From assembly GCA_017654935.2 (NCBI GenBank), contig CM065698.1:491876-555875 (forward strand): a stretch of DNA of 64,000 nucleotides, written 5' to 3'. The notes beneath the pieces were generated by a model. It searched no databases and was not told the origin of the DNA. It saw nothing but the letters and a program-made list of their open reading frames with translations. Shown in pieces: positions 46,808-58,047 of this stretch (its first letter is position 1; every line of letters begins with the position of its first letter). The position numbers and the translations under genes were made by a program. Source of the stretch: Phymorhynchus buccinoides (lineage: Eukaryota > Mollusca > Gastropoda > Neogastropoda > Raphitomidae).

Positions 46808-47191
46808 AATGGATGGCAACAGATTGAAAACCGCGTCATGTGATATTGCAGACACCCTCACCTATCTGTACAACTTATGCATAGATAAAAATCAGTTTCC
46901 ACTCACATTTAAGCAAGTCAAAGTTATATCTTTATACAAAAGTGGTGAGCGATCTAACCACAGACCTATCTCCATTTTAAGCATATTATCTAAACCACTT
47001 GAAAAGCACGTTCAAAAACATCTATATTCTCATTTAAAATGCTATGAATTTATACATGAAAGTGAGAAAACCACTCATGCCACACTGCACTTATACAAGT
47101 AGTAGATAGATGTCTCTCAAATGTAAAAACCCCCAATGAATTTACAGGTGCCTTACTCATAGACCTTGCTAAAGCATTTGATGTTATTAAT
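46808..47191 (+). pseudogene. LINE RT 5' half (outer element in intron 2)
   Basis: Frame 46809-47102 encodes CIDKNQFPLTFKQVKVISLY and RPISILSILSKPLEKHVQKH; then LLIDLAKAFDVINQ (motif A) up to 47191. The element resumes at 48284. A stop and frameshifts are present. Confidence 0.85.
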
Positions 47192-48283
47192 CAGGCTCTG
47201 TCAAAATCAACAACACCACTATCTCCTGCTCCTCTTCTGTCCGGAATCTTGGTGTCACTTTGGATCAAAGTCTCTCCCTTCAGCAGCATGTGTCTAATAT
47301 CTGCAGATCTGCCTATTTTGAGCTTCGCAAGATCAGTTATGTTCGTCACTATCTCTCCACTGATGCCACTAAAACATTGGTCTGTGCATTTGTCCTCTCG
47401 ACAATAGATTATTGCAACTCTCTTCTTGCTGGCCTTCCGAAGTACCTTCTCAACAAACTCCAAATACTCCAAAATAATGCTGTACGACTAATCCTTAAGT
47501 CCTCCAAGTTTGAACATGCTTCTCCCCTTCTGCACTGGCTGCCACTCTCCAACAGGATCAACTACAAACTTTCCACTCTTAGCTTTGCTGTCATTTCTGG
47601 CTCTGCTCCTAACTTAATACTTACATTCCATCTCGTCAGCATTGTTCGTCTTCTGATTCTCGTCTTCTACTGCCTCCCTCAATTAAAACGAAAACTTATG
47701 GCGAGAGATCATTTTCTTTTCAGGCCCCAGCTACTTGGAACAAACTCCCTCTGTCTCTCAGACATTCCAACTCCCTGTCAGTTTTCAAAACCAACCTGAA
47801 AACCCATCTATTCTCTGAACACTACTGTCCACCATGATCGGATTGTGAGAATGAAAGCGTGTGCGGATGAGGAAGGGCATGGGAAAGGTGGGAGACATAA
47901 AGTGTGTGTGTGTTCGTGCGCTCTGGCATGTGCTTGTGCATGTGCTCATATTTATGTGCATGCACGTGTGTGCGTGCGCTCATGCGTGTGCTCGTGCGTG
48001 TGTAGGCATAAGTGTGTATGCATATGTGTGTTTGTGTTTGTGTTTGTGTGTATGTATGTATGTACGCACGTACGCACGTATGTATGTATGTATGTATGTA
48101 TGTGTACATGCGCAGATAAATGATATGCTATGTTCGTCAGAGTGTGCTTAACGTTTGTGTGCGTGCGAGCATGGGTATTGATTTGATTTGGTCAAATGTA
48201 TTTTTTGTAAAGTGCCATAAGCGGCTAGCCTGGAATGTGTGCTATATAAGTTTTCTTTATTATTATTATTATTATTATATTAT
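47192..48283 (+). pseudogene. L2/Crack-like LINE 3' end nested in the LINE
   Basis: Frame 47260-47799 contains DQSLSLQQHVSNICRSAYFE, STIDYCNSLLAGLPKYLLNK and LLHWLPLSNRINYKLSTL. A GT-rich 3' UTR and an (ATT)n tail follow (about 48260-48283). Same family type as 13639-14895. It splits the RT between motifs A and B of the host element. Confidence 0.85.
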
Positions 48284-49330
48284 CACACTCTTTTAATTTT
48301 AAAAAAAACCTAACACATTACAATCTAACCAGCAGTGCTTTGTGCTTCATTGAGTCGTTTCTTTTTGATCGGCAACAGCTCGTTGAAATTAATTCATTGA
48401 GGTCAAAATTAATTTCTATTAAGTTTGGTGTTCCCCAAGGGTCAGTCTTAGGACCACTCTTTTTCTCTACCTACATAAATGACTTGCTTTGTGTGTTAAA
48501 TGCTGCTGTGAAATGTTTGCTGATGACACCTCATTGCAATCTAATAATACCAATCCTTCTATAGCAGAAAATGTGCAGGCCAATGCTAATAAACTAATTG
48601 AGTGGACGGAGTTGAACCACATGTCTCTTAGCGCACAAAAAACTAAATGTATGTATGTAACCTCAAGACAAAAACGAAAAAAGATGAATTCTGTGTTTCC
48701 TCCATTGTATGTCAAGGATACAATCATTGAAGAAGTTTCCTTCCATAAAGTGTTAGGGGTTATTATTGATGACTTATTGTGGGGTGATCACATTAATGAC
48801 ATTGGTAAACGTATTTCCATAAGAATTGACCAATTATCACAAATGAAGAATTTGTTGGATCTTCATTCAATAAACTTTCTTTTCATGGTCACATCTTACC
48901 TCTTATTAATTATGCATCCACTTTATGGGATAGTGCAAGTGAAAGTAATCAAATATACTCGCTTACATAAAATAGCTTTAAAGTTAATTCTACTTAAATC
49001 TGGTAGCCTGACTGTAAATGACTACAAACAACTAAACATTTTTCCATTTAAAGACAGGCTTTTCTGTAACAAATGCCTATGTATGTTTAATGTCGTAAAC
49101 AGAACTGCCCCGAAGAAAATTATAAGCTCTTTTAAACTGAATGAAAATCGACACACTCACATGGTTTCGTTTCCTAAACCCCGAAACGATCTATTCAAAT
49201 CCAGCTTGACATACTCTGGAGGAAACACATGGAACAACTTGCCAGCATTCTTGAAATTATGTCCATCTAAATCTACTTTTAAAAGAACTTTAAAGAAGTA
49301 TTTGATTGATAAATTGTAAAATCTTAATTT
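48284..49330 (+). pseudogene. LINE RT 3' half (outer element in intron 2)
   Basis: Continues the RT with FGVPQGSVLGPLFFSTYIND, then (after a frameshift near 48505) MFADDTSLQSNN and a long frame to SKSTFKRTLKKYLIDKL, stop at about 49319. Catalytic FADD is intact, but the ORF is broken by the insertion and frameshift. Confidence 0.88.
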
Positions 49331-49541
49331 ATTATGATGCATGTTCGTATGTATATAAATATGTAAAACAAAATGTTATTCTGCCTTCTTTTTTCTCTCA
49401 TTTGTTTCTCTTCTTTTTCTTTTCTATTTTTATTTTGTAATTTATACTCATTTATGAATGTTCTCGGGGGGGGGGGGGGGGGGGGGAGAGGGGTTTCCCA
49501 GTACTTATTATGCATTTTCATGATGTTTGTATTTTTGTTGG

Positions 49542-49865
<324 letters not shown>

Positions 49866-49889
49866 CAATTTTTATATCTCTGTACCCAG

Positions 49890-50272
49890 GACTTTGCGGC
49901 AGTCAAGAGACTTTTCTCCCAAATCACATGGTCCGCAAACGAATCTACTTGAGAGACCCCTTGTTTTTCTTCCCTGCAAAAGTCGACGACCACAGCAAAC
50001 CCACCTTCATGTCAGCTTATTTCTCCACCTATTTCGGCGACGGGGTGAAATGTCACCGATTCAAACTCCGTTTTTCTTTCCACTCGGATAAGTCGAAGCC
50101 TCGCCGCGTGGCTGGGACACGGGGGAGAGGCTTCAGAGATTGGAACTGTTCAGAAGGGGTGTGGCCCGATCTGGCTGAACATTTCCTGTGCGATATGAAT
50201 CCCCAGTGTATCGAGCAAGAGGATGAGAGAGACTGTTTCTACAAGGATGAGGAACTATGCGGATCTGACCAG
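49890..50272 (+). CDS. CUB/LDLa protein, exon 3 (end of CUB, LDLa-like module)
   Basis: Acceptor 'ctgtacccag', donor 'gaccag|gtaaac'; 383 bp, phase 1 in, 0 out. It completes the second CUB-like module (PTFMSAYFSTYFGDGVKCHR). Then a four-Cys LDLa-like module: WNCSEGVWPDLAEHFLCDMN, PQCIEQEDERDC, with the acidic EDE that binds calcium in LDLa domains. Ends FYKDEELCGSDQ. This CUB-then-short-LDLa order occurs in large gastropod surface proteins that often continue into C-type lectin or other ectodomains. Downstream exons lie outside recognisable sequence here. Confidence 0.85.
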
Positions 50273-50345
50273 GTAAACTGAAGAGTTAATAATTACGAAA
50301 TGTGACACAAAAGGGTTAAGTTGATACTTTAGGAGGACGAGACAC

Positions 50346-50530
50346 AGACAGGGTTCATAAACGTACACCAGGGTTGAGTTCCTCTAGACGACAATCACTG
50401 CGCGCATAACTGTTATGCCAAAAGAGGTCTAAGGAACACTTTAGAAAACGTTTACGGAAGGATATTACAAGCTCTTGTCTGATTGGTCCAAAAGAAAGTA
50501 TTATTTTAACCAAATTTTAATGGACCAATC
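50346..50530 (+). repeat. Dispersed repeat shared with 27515-27672
   Basis: Contains 'cacttttagaaaacg'-type and 'caagctcttgtctgattggt' blocks in the same order as at 27.5 kb. A further 'gtgtttcttagacc' at about 50630 echoes its start in inverted orientation. Confidence 0.8.
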
Positions 50531-50828
50531 AACAACAAGAAATGTATTCACCCCCTCCTAGTGCCGGATAGTTCGCTGCTTACTTGTTTGGCAAGAACAA
50601 AACGCACACAATCTATTTGCAAACGAAGGGTGTTTCTTAGACCGTTTTTGCGAATTGGGCAAGCACACCGTAATGTAAGAGAAAGACCTCACAAGTGACA
50701 ACGACAAACAGACAAGCAGATAAAAACTTTGGATTGGTATTATAATAATACTGGTGATGAGATCTAAAAACAGGCATGAACTAAAAGCAGTTGGACTCGG
50801 GTGCTGTGAACATCAAATGCTTGAAATA

Positions 50829-51006
50829 CAGTGGAACCTCCCTTACAATACCTTCACAAATCATCCACATTGAGGTCTTATAAGGGAGGGATCTTATGTG
50901 GGAGGTAATTTTAAGACTTACAGAGAAGGGCAATGTCTCAGAGAAGTAGGTCTTATATGGGAGGGAGTCTTATAATGGGAGGTCTTATAAGTGAGGTTCC
51001 ACTGTG
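50829..51006. mobile_element. MITE with CAGTGGAACCTC inverted ends
   Basis: Ends tacagtggaacctcccttac and gtgaggttccactgt are inverted repeats of 12-13 bp. The interior repeats 'ggaggtcttataag'. TA precedes the left end, fitting a Tc1/mariner/pogo-type element. The right-hand TA is not preserved. Confidence 0.75.
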
Positions 51007-51016
51007 TTAGTGCTTT

Positions 51017-51135
51017 GAACGAGAGGACGAACAGCGATGTGTTTACAAGGATGAGGAACTCATGCCGGCCTGATCAGGTAACGAAAGGGTTAAGTTGAAC
51101 CTTTAGGAGAACAAGGCACAGAAAGGGTTAAATAA
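51017..51135 (+). pseudogene. Degenerate copy of exon 3's 3' edge and adjoining intron
   Basis: 'gtgtttacaaggatgaggaa' and 'gatcag|gtaacg', then 'aaagggttaagttga', correspond to 50235-50345 including the donor site. It encodes EDEQRCVYKDEEL before a one-base insertion shifts the frame into a stop. The rest of the exon is missing; a MITE lies just upstream. A relic of tandem exon duplication or a diverged paralogous exon. Confidence 0.75.
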
Positions 51136-51265
51136 TGCCTATGATCTAAAACATCAGTGTTTTAATCATGCGAATGATAGGTGCAGGCGAGGTTTGTTTT
51201 AATACAAATCTGGAGAATGCAGGCTAGATCAGTAACGACATAGCTAATGAAAGAATCCAATAACT

Positions 51266-51512
51266 TTAATTCTTTCACCGCCAGCCATATTTCAGCCCAA
51301 ACTTTCTATTAAGTTTATCTGGATAGAGAACAAAATCCATCCGCAGTATTGGAGATTCTTCTGTAACATACATAAAATAAGGTATATCCTTACTTCCCAA
51401 AACCAAGACAATAGGGACTTTGGATAACAGACCCCAATTTGATGCCTTTTAGTGACATAGGTGTTAAATCACTGTGGTGCTAAAATGAGACTTTGGCGGT
51501 GAAAGGGCTAAA
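51266..51512. mobile_element. TTAA-bordered MITE, copy 2
   Basis: Ends ttaattctttcaccgccagc and tggcggtgaaagggctaa. The body shares 'aacagaccccaatttgatgc' and 'cttttagtgacata' with 63680-63931. Confidence 0.8.
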
Positions 51513-51858
51513 TAGGGTGACGAAGGTGTAACAAAAAAACCCAATGTGACACAAAATGGATCTAGAAAATCCATTAAAAACACGGCCCTTCCTGAGCGGA
51601 TGCAAAGTTCACTAGCATGCTTATCAGGGGTAAAGGTGAAGGTCGTGCAGATCTGATCTATACTTTTCACCACAAAATGAATGACCTTGACCCAGTCTAT
51701 GAAGACGCCGAAAGAAGGTCCCGTAGACAAACAATTTTTGTTTTGTTTTTTTCTTTCTAAGCCGTCCACTGTTCCCGCCTTTCTTTTCATTTTCTTTTCT
51801 TAATCGTTTTGATGATTCCTTTTTTATGAGGCGGCTCATCTTTTTTTTTACCACATTT

Positions 51859-51859
<1 letters not shown>

Positions 51860-51946
<87 letters not shown>
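51860..51946. repeat. (TC)n microsatellite
   Basis: About 85 bp of TC. Confidence 0.98.
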
Positions 51947-51947
<1 letters not shown>

Positions 51948-52229
51948 TACATTTTTATGTATGTGAACGACTACAATGGACATTATTTTGTGGCGAACGT
52001 TTAGTGTTATTTTTTTTACAAAAATGTCTGGGTTTCATCTGACCTAGTGTGTGGTGTGTTGACTCATTCATTCCGTTTGGTGAGCTGTTTTTGAATGTGA
52101 GTGCGTGTGTCGACGTGTTCCGAATAAATATGAAAGTATGTAATGACAAGGAACAAAAATATATACTTAAAATAAATACTGATCGACCTTCCATTTATAT
52201 ATTATACGCCCCTTGTCCCGAAAATCGAA

Positions 52230-52334
<105 letters not shown>

Positions 52335-52544
52335 TGGACACTGGACACTGGAATGTTTAATGATTAGGCCATAGGCCCATATCACTGGAGTGTTAACAAA
52401 GCTTGTTATCATGCAGAAACAGAATGGACAAAAATTCAGTTTTAAACATAATTAGACATTATTCAACATATAACATTCATATTTTCTCAACAAGAAGAAA
52501 TGCCACAAAGACATAATAAATGCATGAATGAATCAATAAACACA

Positions 52545-54050
52545 CCGATCAACCAATCAAATTACTGTATATCTTCCATACATATGTTACGTAATTTGAA
52601 TGCCTTTTCAAGGTACAAAGCCACCCTAATAATTAGCGATTTGTTTTCAGAAGAAAGAAGCATTGTCACTTTGAATAGAGATGGTTGATTAAAGTATTTT
52701 GATGGAATGTACTGTTGGCGTAGTTCTTTATACATTGGGCATTTTAAAACAAAATGAACCTCATTCTCAATTTGTTCTCTACAAAATGGACAGAAAAGAT
52801 AATTTTCATTAACATTTATTTGGAAACGTAGCTTATGTACTTTCAGTGGTGACACCCCTAGTCTTAGCCTGATCAAGCTAATCCTAGCCTTTAAATGATT
52901 TACAGTATTCAGATATGGAGATAATGTTAATTCACTTTTAAACGTTCTATAAAATTGAAAACGCTCACTTCGTGACGTATTTTCGAGCCATTTCTGCTTG
53001 AATTCGTTAATAATAGAAATTTTCAATAAATAGATAAATGACTTTATATTCCCTACCCCTTGGTTTTCCCATACCTCACCAAATCAATGCCTATAGAGGA
53101 AAAAGCCCAAGTATTTTTATTATTGTTGTGAAAATGCAGCAACATCTTGTAAGCTTTGTATGGTATACGATGACAGGGCATCTGCAAAATTTTAACCAGT
53201 ATTTTGTAGTTTTTAACTGAAAATTGACGTGTAGAGGGTATCGCCCAAGCTCCCCATAAGCCATACCATTTGGTGTTCTAATACTGACATTCAAGAATCG
53301 TTTAAGAGCAAACAGATGAACCTTTTCTAAAGCATTAACATTTCCTGTGAGACCCCATACTTCTGCACCATAGCTAAGTATGGGTTGGATTTGGGCATCA
53401 AACAGTTTGAAAAATATGGCTGGAGATTTTTCACCCAAAGACCACAAAAGCCTGAATATCTGGATTACTTTTTGTCTAGCCTTGCTAGCCATGTCATTAA
53501 AACTATGTGTGAATGACAATCTTGTAGAAAGAATAATTCCTAGATATTTATACATGTTCACTACTGTCATCTTTGAATGACCATACAACCACTGTTCTTG
53601 TTGTGCTAGGTAACCACCATTTCTAAACACTACTATGTTTGACTTATTTAAGTTAACGATTAGGCCAAGCTTTTTTGCTCTGTCATGTAAAATGTTTAAC
53701 TGGTGTTGTAACCCACTAACTGAATCTGAAAGCAAAATAATATCATCAGCAAACATAAGGATAACATGTTCTAAAAAATCTGGTACGAGTTGAAGCCCAT
53801 GTTTCCCTTTTTTAATAATTTCTTCTGCTAATTCATTTATGAAGATTGAAAAAAGAAGTGGACTACAAATTTCCCCTTGCTTTAGCCCGAGTGGACACGA
53901 AAAAGCTTCTCCTAGTTTATTACAATTTCTAACTCTTCCTTTCACTACGCTGTACATACTAGTTAATGCCCTATACATTTTCCCATGAATCCCCTTTTTC
54001 TTCAGAATAGACCAAAAATTATTACGTACAACCGAATCGAAAGCCAGCAG
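52545..54050 (-). pseudogene. Non-LTR retrotransposon, RT catalytic core to C-terminus
   Basis: Two long minus frames, 53091-53978 and 52562-53026, form one 3'-complete but 5'-truncated element. Order: AFDSV-type motif A remnant at about 54030, LKQGEICSPLLFSIFINELA, ILMFADDIILLSDS, YKYLGIILSTRLSFTHSF, then CPFCREQIENEVHFVLKCPM (C-x2-C...H...C zinc knuckle). Frames are separated by one interruption near 53030-53090. Clade uncertain. Recent relative to other copies here, as long frames survive. Confidence 0.88.
53091..53978 (-). CDS. Reverse transcriptase fragment (LINE)
   Basis: 295-codon frame with the PLGLKQGEICSPLLFS turn, both catalytic Asp of FADD and the thumb region NKSNIVVFRNGGYL...VVNMYKYLGI. 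Belongs to the element 52545-54050. It is truncated at its N-terminus just after motif A and ends at a premature stop before the zinc-knuckle frame. Confidence 0.88.
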   Translation of the reverse strand: MYRALTSMYSVVKGRVRNCNKLGEAFSCPLGLKQGEICSPLLFSIFINELAEEIIKKGKHGLQLVPDFLEHVILMFADDIILLSDSVSGLQHQLNILHDRAKKLGLIVNLNKSNIVVFRNGGYLAQQEQWLYGHSKMTVVNMYKYLGIILSTRLSFTHSFNDMASKARQKVIQIFRLLWSLGEKSPAIFFKLFDAQIQPILSYGAEVWGLTGNVNALEKVHLFALKRFLNVSIRTPNGMAYGELGRYPLHVNFQLKTTKYWLKFCRCPVIVYHTKLTRCCCIFTTIIKILGLFPL

Positions 54051-54074
54051 TCACCTACCCCTCCCTTTCAGTGA

Positions 54075-54155
54075 GTGGCAGTCGACTTGGTCGGGCCTCT
54101 ACCTCAACGGAAGAAGAAATTCCGGTACATAGTCACCGTGGTCGACATATGTACC
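54075..54155 (+). pseudogene. Integrase scrap of an LTR retrotransposon
   Basis: 27 codons encode AVDLVGPLPQRKKKFRYIVT then VVDICT, the first catalytic-Asp strand (DLVGPLP) of a Gypsy-type integrase core. Cut off at 54155 by the inverted (GT)n cassette. Nothing else of pol is readable. Confidence 0.7.
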
Positions 54156-54251
54156 ATATGGAATGTTAATTGTGTTGAGAGAGGCAGAGATCGAAAGAGG
54201 GCGGGCAGGAAGAGGGAGAACGGGAGGGAGGGAGAGAGAGAAAGAGATCGT

Positions 54252-54341
<90 letters not shown>

Positions 54342-54417
54342 TGTGTGTGTCAAGTCAAAATGATCTGTATTGAGGGTTAAAGAATAAACTAACAAGGCTG
54401 TTTTTATCCTGTCTTCC
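54155..54417 (-). repeat. Inverted copy of the intron 2 (CA)n cassette
   Basis: Reverse complement of 49542-49865 from 'tggaatgttaattgtgttga' to 'ctgttttatcctgtcttc', including matching CT/GA-rich part but a shorter (GT)n (about 95 bp). Directly followed by a C run (54417-54432). Confidence 0.9.
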
Positions 54418-54583
54418 CCCCCCCCCCCCCCCTTCTTTTCTCGGGCTGCCACTTTAATTACCCTTCAACATCAAAGCGGACGCCGATTAAGGCATTTATC
54501 TCTTTGAAGCCCGTTTTACCTTCCGCTGGACATCCACATGGGCGGTCTCCCTTTGTTCCGAGTATTTCCTTTCCTGATCACGA

Positions 54584-55940
54584 TAAAGAGGAGAGTGACA
54601 CGTGCCAGTGATGTAATCGGCTCGTGATCGTTCTGTACTACTATGCATAATACTATGACATCATCTTGTGACTTGTCGACTGCTATAAACCAATCACAGG
54701 GTCTCGTTGTTTGAAACTGGAGGGGAAAATTTGAGTAGTGAGGAAAGTTAGCCTACACATACTCTCTCATAATACCTCCAAAACCTGGTGAGGCAACATT
54801 GCAGACTCAACCTCTCTCCCAGCCAGTCCTAATAGCCCAACTAGTGAGTATTATTGATGGCTGGTGATTGAGATTTGTTTTTTTTGTTTGATCCTATTTT
54901 TGATCTAGATCCTATGTTCAATGATGAATAAGGAGTAGATATGTTATTGAAAAGAAGTGGTAAACATTCTGTTCTATTTATGTGCACTGATTATTTGTGT
55001 GTGTGTGTTTTTTGACTTTAACTCTTTTGGTACCAGAACCGGATTTTATGCCTACTAACCCTTTTGTATATTTTTAGTAGGAAGCCTGTGGGTTGCAATC
55101 TTGCACTTTATGATAACATTCCTTTCCAGGTGTTGGATGGAGAGTGATGTTGGCTTGATCATAGACTTTGATCTAGCCGGGTACTGAATCATATCAGTTG
55201 ATTCCTGTACACCTTTTATGTTTTACTGATCTCAGTTTGTTAACTGAAATTCAGTTTATTTAGTAACTAGTGCTATTGTACAAGGGCAGCCTTCTAGCCA
55301 GTTGGGATCCACTAATTCCCTGCCGACTGAAGCCCCTTGTCTCTAAGCCATAGAGATCTACATCCACTTTCTCCTGTGATTATCAGCAGGGCATCGTGGT
55401 CAGGAAGCTCCATCCCTGATTCACAAGGAAACAAGACAGGAACGCCGCCAAGACGCCCTGCACCCAGAATCCGCGAGGAGACCACGCCTGAACCATGCCA
55501 TCCCGCGACGCCGTAACCGGAACGACTGGGAGCTACTCTCACCTGACGAGCAAGCCCAGCCAACCCAGCACCCGCCGATCCCTACGGTTACAACAAGCTA
55601 AGTCCACAGGATTGCGCCAATCATTTGAACTTTCCCCCTGGCACTGAAGATAATTAGTGACCCTTCCCGCTTGAGGCTAACCTTCTAGAAAGACAAAAGT
55701 CTTGTAAATCCTTTCGGATTTCATTGTTTTTCATTCATATTTTGTTTTGGCGTCATTGAGCTGCTTTATTATTATTGTTGCATAATCTTATGCAGATTTT
55801 GTGAGTAAATAAAATACAAGTGTCAAATAATTCTGACCCTTTGGTCAGACTGATGAGAGTGGAAGTCTTGTAATTTCATGTAAAATCCTACTTCTCTCTG
55901 TCTGCCATTTAGAGCAAATCACTTGTATTTCTTACAATCA
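54584..55940 (+). mobile_element. Possible 3' LTR
   Basis: A purine tract 'aaagaggagag' (54584-54595) is immediately followed by TGACACG, as at a polypurine tract/LTR junction, and lies downstream of the integrase scrap. A TATA-like 'tgctataaacc' at about 54692 and aataaa at about 55808 would fit promoter and polyadenylation signals. The 3' boundary ('tatttcttaca' near 55938) is a guess and no second LTR is present. Confidence 0.3.
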
Positions 55941-56189
55941 TACGAGCCAGAACCCGGGCACAAATATAAATTTATTAGATGAAAAGGGGCCGGGAAAGTT
56001 GCTCACCTCCCATACCCTAGAGAAGTGGGCTAAAGGCAAATTTTCTACTTGAAAAAATTTAAAACACTAAAAGTCTTCCCTAGAGACTTAGCCTTGTAAC
56101 CCATTACCTCGTCACAGGGCTCATCATCACTTCAAATTTGGCAGGTAGATGACCGGGGACGGTGACGATCGGTGCCAAACCGGAAGCAA

Positions 56190-56331
56190 ATCGGTTCAGA
56201 AACGCGCGCGCTATACGCCGCTTCACCTTTTCACGAATAACTCCGCCGTTTCTGAACCGAATCGCCTCCAATTTGCTGTCAGGCTTGCTATGGCCGGGAA
56301 AAGCCTGGCAGCAAATTTGAAGAGAATCGGG
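56190..56331. other. Nested inverted repeats (two hairpins)
   Basis: Hairpin 1: tcggttcagaaacg (56191-56204) pairs with cgtttctgaaccga (56247-56260). Hairpin 2: 56257-56286 pairs with 56301-56331 (about 27 of 30 positions), arms including aatttgctgtcaggctt / aagcctggcagcaaatt. The segment 'gaatcgcttcaaatttgctg' recurs at about 56401. GC-rich compared with its surroundings. Confidence 0.8.
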
Positions 56332-56424
56332 AGAGCGCGTCACTCTCAGAGCAGCGCCAACGGGAAACGGGGCCTTATAACTCCGCCCCGTTCTTACCCG
56401 AATCGCTTCAAATTTGCTGTACTC

Positions 56425-56500
56425 AGCGTTACCAGTACTTGGCGTTACCGTTACTAGGCGTTACCAGTACGGTGCATTGCCAGTACTAGGCGTTGCGCTA
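56425..56500 (+). repeat. Short degenerate repeat (GGCGTTACCAGTACT)
   Basis: Five variants of 'ggcgttaccagtac' in about 75 bp. A (TTC)n run follows at 56593-56640. 56500-57240 shows no gene. Confidence 0.8.
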
Positions 56501-57290
56501 GTCTTTTTTAAAGGAGAGGGGAGTGGGCGGAAGGGAGGGTGCACCACCACATATTTTTGTGTCTCTTTTCTTCATTATTTACATCTAACCAGTTCTTCTT
56601 CTTCTTCTTCTTCTTCTTCTTCTTCTTCTTCTTTCTTCTCTTCTTCTTCTTTTTTTCTTTTTCTTCTTCGATCGCTCAGACAGGTTCCTATCAATTATGA
56701 ACGCAGATGTTTCATGCAGATGCTTCAATGCTGCCGTGCGGAGGCGGGGTTTATTTAAGTGCAAATTGTTTCTTGTTTGTCACAAAAAAAAGAAAAGAAA
56801 ATTAGTCATGGCTACAGAAAGGGAGACAAAGTGGCTTGAGTCGTATTAGGCGGGGGGGGGGGGGGTGGCTCCTGGTTGCACGGCACCTTTCTTCGCCCTC
56901 CCACGCCCCCCTCCAATCGGCTGACTCAAAAAAAAAGAAACACAGAAAGAAAAGGCACACGCTCGTGAAAAAGAAACAAGGTGATGTTGTTATAGTAACG
57001 AACTTCCACTTGAATGACAATGGGGTTTAACGTCCGCTCGGCTGCACGCAGCACTCTATTAGACAATACCGTCAACCAACCACCATCAGCATCTGATAAT
57101 TAACCGTTTAAGCATGACGTTCCACTCATCAGCAACACCCACATATTCACATACACACTTGCTTTGTCTGATAAAGGACATTGTGTATCAAATTTGGATT
57201 TGCACGTGGATAGTTAGTTTGGATATCCAGGCCAATATTGAAGGTCGATTGCAAGCTGCGGCCATTAATGCTGCCACGCGGATGATGTTC

Positions 57291-57320
57291 TAGCGGTTAG
57301 CATGCTCGAGATTTGTGTTT
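57291..57320 (+). repeat. tRNA A-box-like segment
   Basis: 'ttctagcggttagcatgctc' resembles the D-arm/A box of tRNA-derived SINEs. No convincing B box follows, so it is a fragment at best. Confidence 0.35.
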
Positions 57321-57879
57321 CGTTTTCCTTTGAAATACAACTGTATTTATTTTTATTTTTATTATTTTTTTAACTAGGTGTTCTTCACAATTTACTATGT
57401 ACAAATTGTCATAGTCGAAGTAAACACTTTGATGCCATCGACACGTAAACCTTAATAATGTCTATGGGATCTGTCGCCGTGACATCACACGCCTGTCATT
57501 ATCCCCCCTGTCGTCTTCTTGAGAACAATAACTATCGAAGAACAGTAACTCTGGAGATACTCTATGGGGAACGCAAAGAGTAACCACTTTTGGAGAGATC
57601 GCGCGCGTCCCACGCACTCGTTCATGTAATCATTTGTTTAAAAAAGAAAAAAACCAAAAACAGATTCTACAAGGTTTAACAGTTATTCAAATGAAAAGTA
57701 AAATTAAATTCTTCTTTTTTTGTGTGAGTGTGTGTTGTTGGGGTTTTTGTTTAGGAAATTAGGAGGTTTGCTGGGCCTACCTATGCATTGAAAAATCCAA
57801 CAGCAACAACAACAGCAAGAAGCCAGAGCCTTCAAGTCTTCGCTCGAAAGGCACATGTGGCAACTAACAACAAGATTTG

Positions 57880-57912
57880 AGGGGGGGGGGGGTGGTGGGG
57901 GGGGGGGGGTGG
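57880..57912. repeat. Poly(G) tract
   Basis: G runs interrupted by t and tggt. Confidence 0.95.
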
Positions 57913-57998
57913 AAGGGTCTAAGTACAGATTTGCCATAACTTTTAAGTCAATGAACTTGTCGTTATGCATATGACTAAAAAATTAAAGATAAAAAAAT

Positions 57999-58047
57999 GC
58001 CCGGGAACACGGACCATTGTATGACAGACAATGCGCCCTATCGAGGC
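57999..58047 (-). pseudogene. tRNA-like fragment (Asp-GTC-like)
   Basis: On the minus strand, an acceptor-like cctcgat is followed by a shortened D region, then attgt-ctgtcat-acaat, a perfect 5-bp anticodon stem with loop anticodon GTC. Then 'ggtccgtgttcccgggc' resembles a T arm/B box. Much of the D arm is missing, so it is a tRNA-derived pseudogene or SINE head, not a functional tRNA. Confidence 0.45.

Noticed and set aside
55312..55563. 83-codon minus frame
   Set aside because: No domain or context; lies inside the putative LTR and looks fortuitous.
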